This document shows positions 5,748 through 9,104 of a stretch of 9,104 nucleotides of DNA, in pieces (position 1 is the first letter of the stretch; each line of letters opens with the position of its first letter). The notes under the pieces are model-generated. The model ran no database searches, was not told where the DNA came from, and was given only the letters and a program-made list of their open reading frames with translations. The translations under genes were made by a program, and so were the position numbers. The stretch comes from UBA1740 sp045587025 (lineage in GTDB: Bacteria; Bacillota; Clostridia; Oscillospirales; CAG-272), in contig JAZNBK010000060.1 of NCBI GenBank assembly GCA_045587025.1, positions 1-9,104 on the forward strand. Reading direction: 5' to 3'.

Positions 5748-6713
5748 TTAATAAAGTTTACCTTGCCACGAATTAACTTGAAAAAGCAATTTATCTATCG
5801 TGTTCATAACAACAAACTTTTTCCTGCTCCAGTCGGGCGCAAGCAGATCCTCGCTTTTTCCATCGCCTGTAATTCTGCCTATAACGATATCCTCTGGTAT
5901 AACTTCGAGCTGTCTGCAAATTATTTTTGCGTACTCGTCTAAAGTAAGCGGATTATATTCTCCCTTTTGATATAACTCTGCCAAAACGGTATTTTTTAAA
6001 ACGTGAAGCAAATGAAATTTTATTTGATCGGGATGGAGCTCTCCGATTACTCTTGCGCTTTCTACCATCATTTCCTCGTCTTCACCGGGCAATCCATCAA
6101 TTAAATGTATACAGATTTTAATTTTGTTAGATGCCTTCTTAAGACGATTATATCCCACAAGAAAGTCTTCAAAGGTGTGTCCTCTATTGATTTTCTTTGC
6201 CGTATCATCAAAAACACTTTGTAATCCCAGCTCAACCGTAAGATAGGTTTTTTCAGCAATTTCTGCAAGGTAGTCAACTGTCTCCTGTGGTAAGCAATCT
6301 GCTCTGGTAGCAATATTAAACCCCACTATATCAGGAAAGTCTAATATCTGCCTATAAATATTCCTTAGATTTTCTATATTCGAATAGGTGTTCGTGTGGG
6401 CTTGAAGATATGGGATGAATTTATCAGTGCTCCACTTCTTTTGTATCAACAATTTTTGCCGATTATATTGCTCAATTAGCGGCATTTCGGACGATTGAGA
6501 AAAATCTCCGCTTCCGCGCGAAGAACAGTATATACACCCGCCTACACCACATTTGCCGTCGATATTTGGACAGGTAAAACCCGCATCGAGAGTTATCTTT
6601 GCACATTTTCCGCCAAAGGTGCTTCTGAGAAAATAATCGTAGGTATAATAACGCTTGTTTGTATCGGTATATTTGAATGGGTTTGCGTTATTCTGCTTTG
6701 GTTTTTGCTCCAT
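5748..6713 (-). CDS. TIGR01212-family radical SAM protein (YhcC-like)
   Basis: Predicted radical SAM enzyme of 321 residues, homologous to E. coli YhcC and related to the Elp3-type radical SAM fold; its substrate is not known to me. The [4Fe-4S] cluster ligands are probably Cys48, Cys60 and Cys63 in GFTCPNIDG...GGCIYC, the widely spaced C-x11-C-x2-C pattern of this family rather than CxxxCxxC. Cys37 and Cys55 are additional. Later family signatures are YLQAHTNTY, ATRADCLP, VELGLQS, INRGHTFEDF, IHLIDGLPGE, IKFHLLHVLK and IGRITGDG. Length agrees with the family (about 300-320). It starts 4 bp after the radA stop, so it is in the same operon and probably translationally coupled. The ATG at 6711-6713 has only a weak SD; an in-frame TTG at 6738-6740 would add nine residues and overlap radA. 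Confidence 0.9.
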   Translation of the reverse strand: MEQKPKQNNANPFKYTDTNKRYYTYDYFLRSTFGGKCAKITLDAGFTCPNIDGKCGVGGCIYCSSRGSGDFSQSSEMPLIEQYNRQKLLIQKKWSTDKFIPYLQAHTNTYSNIENLRNIYRQILDFPDIVGFNIATRADCLPQETVDYLAEIAEKTYLTVELGLQSVFDDTAKKINRGHTFEDFLVGYNRLKKASNKIKICIHLIDGLPGEDEEMMVESARVIGELHPDQIKFHLLHVLKNTVLAELYQKGEYNPLTLDEYAKIICRQLEVIPEDIVIGRITGDGKSEDLLAPDWSRKKFVVMNTIDKLLFQVNSWQGKLY

Positions 6714-6717
6714 TTTT

Positions 6718-8091
6718 TTACACTTCTGCTTTTCTTTCAAGATGTTTCAGGGTTTCAAAAATACTTGTTACCCCTATCAATTCTACCTTTTGAGGAACTT
6801 TAATACGGCTTGTTATGTTCTTCTTGGGAAGGATTATCTTATTAAAGCCAAGCCGTACTGCCTCCTTCACGCGATACTCGACATGAGAAACCGATCTCAC
6901 TTCACCGGATAGTCCGATTTCACCGAAAGCAATTAAATCATTAGGAGTTATTCTATCGGTTATCGAAGAAATAAGCGCCATTGCCACGGCCAAGTCCGCG
7001 GCCGGCTCATCAAGACGCATTCCCCCTGCTATATTCAGATAAACGTCATTTTGTGAAAAGCGTAGGTTAAGCCGTCTTTCAATAACCGCCAAAAGCAAGC
7101 ACATTCTGTTATAGTCAAACCCATCTGACGTTCTTTTGGGAGCGGGAAAAACGGTAGGTACTACCAAAGATTGAATTTCAGTTATTATAGGCCTGCTTCC
7201 TTCAATAATACAACCGGCGCAGCTACCACCTATACTTTCTACCCTCGCCTCCATCATCATTTCAGACGGATTTGGCACTTCCTTTAAACCAATATCGCTC
7301 ATTTCAAAGACGCCTATTTCGTTTGTAGAACCGTACCTATTCTTCATAGCTCTTATAATTCTATAAGAATGACGTTTTTCGCCTTCAAAATAAAGCACGG
7401 CGTCAACCATATGCTCTAAAATTTTAGGACCGGATATACCGCCTTCCTTGTTTACGTGGCCTACAAGAAAAACCGAGCACCCCGTACGCTTTGCCAATTC
7501 GATAAAGGTCATAGCACATTCTCTTACCTGCGAAATACTGCCAGAAAAGGAAGAAAATTTTTCACTGTACATGGTTTGAATTGAATCTACCATAAGCACG
7601 TCGGGTTTGATTTTTTCATATTCGGAAATGACATTGTCGATTGATGTTTCTGCCAATAAATAAAGCTCGCCTTTCGAAACTTTCAGACGCTCTGCACGGA
7701 GTTTTATCTGCCCGAGAGACTCCTCTCCTGAAACATATAAAACCTTGTATCCCGAGGAAAGCTTATTACAAATCTGCAATAGCAAGGTGGATTTTCCTAT
7801 ACCCGGTTCACCGCTGATCAGCACCACCGAGCCCATTACAAGTCCGCCTCCGAGAACGCGATCAAGCTCTCCAAGGCCTGTATTCATTCTTATGTATTTC
7901 GGGTACTCAAGCTTTTCGAGCTTTTCTGCAAAATTCGAAGATACAACCATGCTCTTCGCGCTTTTGCTTTCCGGCGCAGGAACTTCCTCTTCAAAACTGT
8001 TCCACGAACCGCACTCGGGGCACTTGCCGAGCCATTTTGCATTTGAAAAACCACATTGACTGCATATGAATATACTTTTTGCTGTTTTCAT
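6718..8091 (-). CDS. radA: DNA repair protein RadA
   Basis: RecA-related ATPase of 457 residues that processes branched DNA during recombination and replication-fork repair. Domains in order: an N-terminal C4 zinc finger (Cys10, 13, 24, 27); a RecA-like core with Walker A GEPGIGKST (94-102), Walker B LMVDSIQT (166-173) and the RadA motif KNRYG (250-254; canonical KNRFG); then a Lon-like C-terminal domain with GGMRLDEPAADLAVA and FGEIGLSGEVR. Length matches B. subtilis RadA (458). The ATG at 8089-8091 is chosen because it gives the standard N-terminus directly before the zinc finger and is preceded by SD AAGGA (8102-8106), which overlaps the cwlD stop codon. An ATG at 8188-8190 is in frame but adds 33 unrelated residues inside cwlD. 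Spacing is 14 bp to cwlD and 4 bp to the radical SAM gene, indicating one operon. Confidence 0.97.
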   Translation of the reverse strand: MKTAKSIFICSQCGFSNAKWLGKCPECGSWNSFEEEVPAPESKSAKSMVVSSNFAEKLEKLEYPKYIRMNTGLGELDRVLGGGLVMGSVVLISGEPGIGKSTLLLQICNKLSSGYKVLYVSGEESLGQIKLRAERLKVSKGELYLLAETSIDNVISEYEKIKPDVLMVDSIQTMYSEKFSSFSGSISQVRECAMTFIELAKRTGCSVFLVGHVNKEGGISGPKILEHMVDAVLYFEGEKRHSYRIIRAMKNRYGSTNEIGVFEMSDIGLKEVPNPSEMMMEARVESIGGSCAGCIIEGSRPIITEIQSLVVPTVFPAPKRTSDGFDYNRMCLLLAVIERRLNLRFSQNDVYLNIAGGMRLDEPAADLAVAMALISSITDRITPNDLIAFGEIGLSGEVRSVSHVEYRVKEAVRLGFNKIILPKKNITSRIKVPQKVELIGVTSIFETLKHLERKAEV

Positions 8092-8105
8092 GCTTTTTAT
8101 TTCCT

Positions 8106-8831
8106 TTATTTCTTTATATACTCCATAATACCACAAAATATCTGAAAAGACAATTGTGTTTGATAATCTTTTGTAGATAATTTTTCGCATTCTTCCCTAT
8201 TTGATAAAAATCCACACTCTATAAGTATAGCATTTCCGACCGCGTTATCAAGCAAATAAATAGTTCCATCGCTTGCTTTAATGTTTCTTTTGTTATAGGT
8301 TTGGATACTGCTTTTTACCATGTTCTGTATACTTGCGGCAAGTTTTTGGCTTTCTTCCGCATTTACGGCGTAATATATTTGCATCCCCCGACAGCTTTCC
8401 ATAGAGAATTTGTTCATGTGAATGCTTATAAAAATTGCATCGGGATTTTCTTTAGCAACTTTTAATCTGTTCTTTAAGTCGTATATCTTCCTTTGTCCTT
8501 TTATGTTTTCGGCTTCCGTATAGAGTAATTTGTCTTCGGTTCTCGTTAAAATAACGTTAAAACCATTGGTTTTTAAAATTTCTGCAAGTAAATTACAAAC
8601 AGAAAGGTTAATATCCTTTTCAAGAACTCCGTTGATACCGATTGCGCCGGAATCTTCTCCGCCATGACCTGCATCTAAAATGAATGTATAATCAGAAGGT
8701 GAACCTGATACAAAACTTGTATCGTCAAATTTAATGTCTGACGCTAAGTATACCAAAGCTATGCCAAAAATTGAAAAAAGCAGGAAAAACAACAAAAGCT
8801 TATTAAATTCTTTTACGTAATATTTTTTCAA
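8106..8831 (-). CDS. cwlD: N-acetylmuramoyl-L-alanine amidase, CwlD-type
   Basis: Predicted zinc amidase of the Amidase_3 family, 241 residues. CwlD removes the peptide side chain from muramic acid in spore-cortex peptidoglycan, the first step to the muramic-delta-lactam recognised by germination enzymes. Residues about 11-30 form one hydrophobic signal/anchor segment, so the catalytic domain lies outside the membrane. Zinc ligands are probably His56 (DAGHGG), Glu71 (EKD) and His138 (SIHMN), with catalytic Glu205 (IECGFLSN). Similarity to Bacillus CwlD (237 residues) extends across LEKDINL, KGQRKIYDLKNRLK and IYLLDNA, which favours CwlD over vegetative amidases. The start is TTG (8829-8831), with SD GGAGGT (8841-8846) 9 nt upstream. 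No other plausible start precedes the signal segment. The SD lies in the 3' arm of a hairpin. It is the first gene of the operon with radA and the radical SAM gene. Confidence 0.88.
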   Translation of the reverse strand: MKKYYVKEFNKLLLFFLLFSIFGIALVYLASDIKFDDTSFVSGSPSDYTFILDAGHGGEDSGAIGINGVLEKDINLSVCNLLAEILKTNGFNVILTRTEDKLLYTEAENIKGQRKIYDLKNRLKVAKENPDAIFISIHMNKFSMESCRGMQIYYAVNAEESQKLAASIQNMVKSSIQTYNKRNIKASDGTIYLLDNAVGNAILIECGFLSNREECEKLSTKDYQTQLSFQIFCGIMEYIKK

Positions 8832-8835
8832 AAAA

Positions 8836-8881
8836 GAAAAACCTCCATTCTTTGTTATTCACAAATATATGGAAGTTTTCC
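8836..8881 (-). terminator. Terminator-like hairpin that contains the cwlD ribosome binding site
   Basis: On the minus strand, GGAAAACTTCCAT (8869-8881) pairs with ATGGAGGTTTTTC (8836-8848) over 13 bp, using two G-U pairs. Inside it TTTGT (8861-8865) and ACAAA (8851-8855) form a second 5-bp stem with a 5-nt loop. Six T residues follow (8830-8835), as in an intrinsic terminator. It lies 29 bp past the stop of the upstream membrane-protein gene. The 3' arm includes the cwlD SD, and the T-run overlaps its TTG start codon. The G-U pairs exist only in minus-strand RNA, which agrees with the direction of the genes. Confidence 0.6.
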
Positions 8882-8892
8882 GTTTATTATTC
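8864..8892 (-). promoter_or_regulatory. Candidate sigma-E-like promoter of cwlD
   Basis: On the minus strand, GAATAAT (8886-8892) is followed after 14 bp by CATATATT (8864-8871), matching the Bacillus sigma-E consensus at 6 of 7 and 6 of 8 positions. The start would fall near 8857, inside the hairpin, so this transcript would lack the hairpin's 5' arm. The gap from box to start codon is 32 nt, against 31 nt at spoIIID. Bacillus cwlD is known to be sporulation-expressed. The evidence is motif and position only. Confidence 0.4.
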
Positions 8893-8910
8893 TATATAAG
8901 ATAAATCAAT

Positions 8911-9104
8911 TTATTTCTTTTTTTTAGTTGAAAAGAGTTTGAAATTTTTGCATCCCAAAATATAAGCGAAGGTCGAGGTAAACACCGCAGGAATAATAGT
9001 TATAACATAGATAAGAGCGCGAAAAGTCATTGTAAGCGTTGCATCCGGGTTAAACAAAGAAAAAATTGATTTAACAATACCGAGATAAGTAGATTGTACG
9101 AAAC
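8911..9104 (-). CDS. C-terminal end of an unidentified membrane protein (partial)
   Basis: An open frame enters from the right edge and ends at TAA (8911-8913), giving 63 residues; the start lies outside the window. The visible part is hydrophobic, with one clear membrane-spanning stretch (ALIYVITIIPAVFTSTFAYI, about residues 29-48 of the fragment) followed by a short tail ending in four lysines, which suggests a cytoplasmic C-terminus. The other two minus-strand frames are interrupted by stops. I do not recognise the family. It is followed by the terminator-like hairpin that precedes cwlD. Confidence 0.65.
   Translation of the reverse strand, partial: FVQSTYLGIVKSIFSLFNPDATLTMTFRALIYVITIIPAVFTSTFAYILGCKNFKLFSTKKKK

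Noticed and set aside
8092..8190. Upstream in-frame ATG extending RadA by 33 residues into cwlD.
   Set aside because: RadA normally begins just before its zinc finger. The ATG at 8089-8091 gives 457 residues and has an SD.
1..9104. Insertion sequences, transposon ends, CRISPR repeats, tRNA or rRNA genes, toxin-antitoxin pairs.
   Set aside because: No transposase, regularly spaced repeats, tRNA-like cloverleaf or small paired ORFs were recognised on either strand.

Overview
The window looks like chromosomal core sequence from a low-GC, endospore-forming member of the Firmicutes, most likely class Clostridia. The evidence is the AT-rich intergenic DNA, strong purine-rich Shine-Dalgarno (SD) sequences, and two sporulation/germination genes, spoIIID and a cwlD-type amidase. 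No mobile element, CRISPR array, tRNA or rRNA was seen, and most of the content is ordinary housekeeping. No clearly novel multi-gene system is visible. The points worth a second look are regulatory arrangements and a divergent EF-G paralogue.

Layout from left to right. Positions 1-177 hold no gene I can support, only a candidate promoter pointing out of the left edge. spoIIID (178-450, minus) is divergent from a TrmH/SpoU-family RNA methyltransferase (507-1289, plus), with only 56 bp between their start codons. A strong bidirectional terminator (1288-1324) separates the methyltransferase from a convergent minus-strand block. Read in the direction of transcription, that block contains: the end of an unidentified membrane protein (8911-9104, cut by the edge); cwlD, radA and a TIGR01212/YhcC-like radical SAM protein packed as an operon (8831 down to 5748); an EF-G-like translational GTPase with its own sigma-A-type promoter and terminator (5581 down to 3503); and an xpt plus COG2509 FAD-oxidoreductase operon with its own sigma-A-type promoter (3341 down to 1336).

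Functionally, spoIIID (mother-cell transcription factor) and cwlD (spore-cortex muramic-delta-lactam synthesis) are sporulation genes. RadA serves recombination and fork repair. Xpt salvages xanthine/guanine. The EF-G paralogue and the methyltransferase act on ribosomes or RNA. Both sporulation genes have the same candidate sigma-E-like promoter layout: a 7-mer resembling the -35 box, 14 bp, then CATATATT, followed by 31-32 bp to the start codon. For cwlD this candidate promoter lies inside a terminator-like hairpin that also buries the cwlD ribosome binding site. If both readings are right, transcripts arriving from upstream would be terminated or translationally masked, while transcripts from the local promoter would be free of the hairpin.
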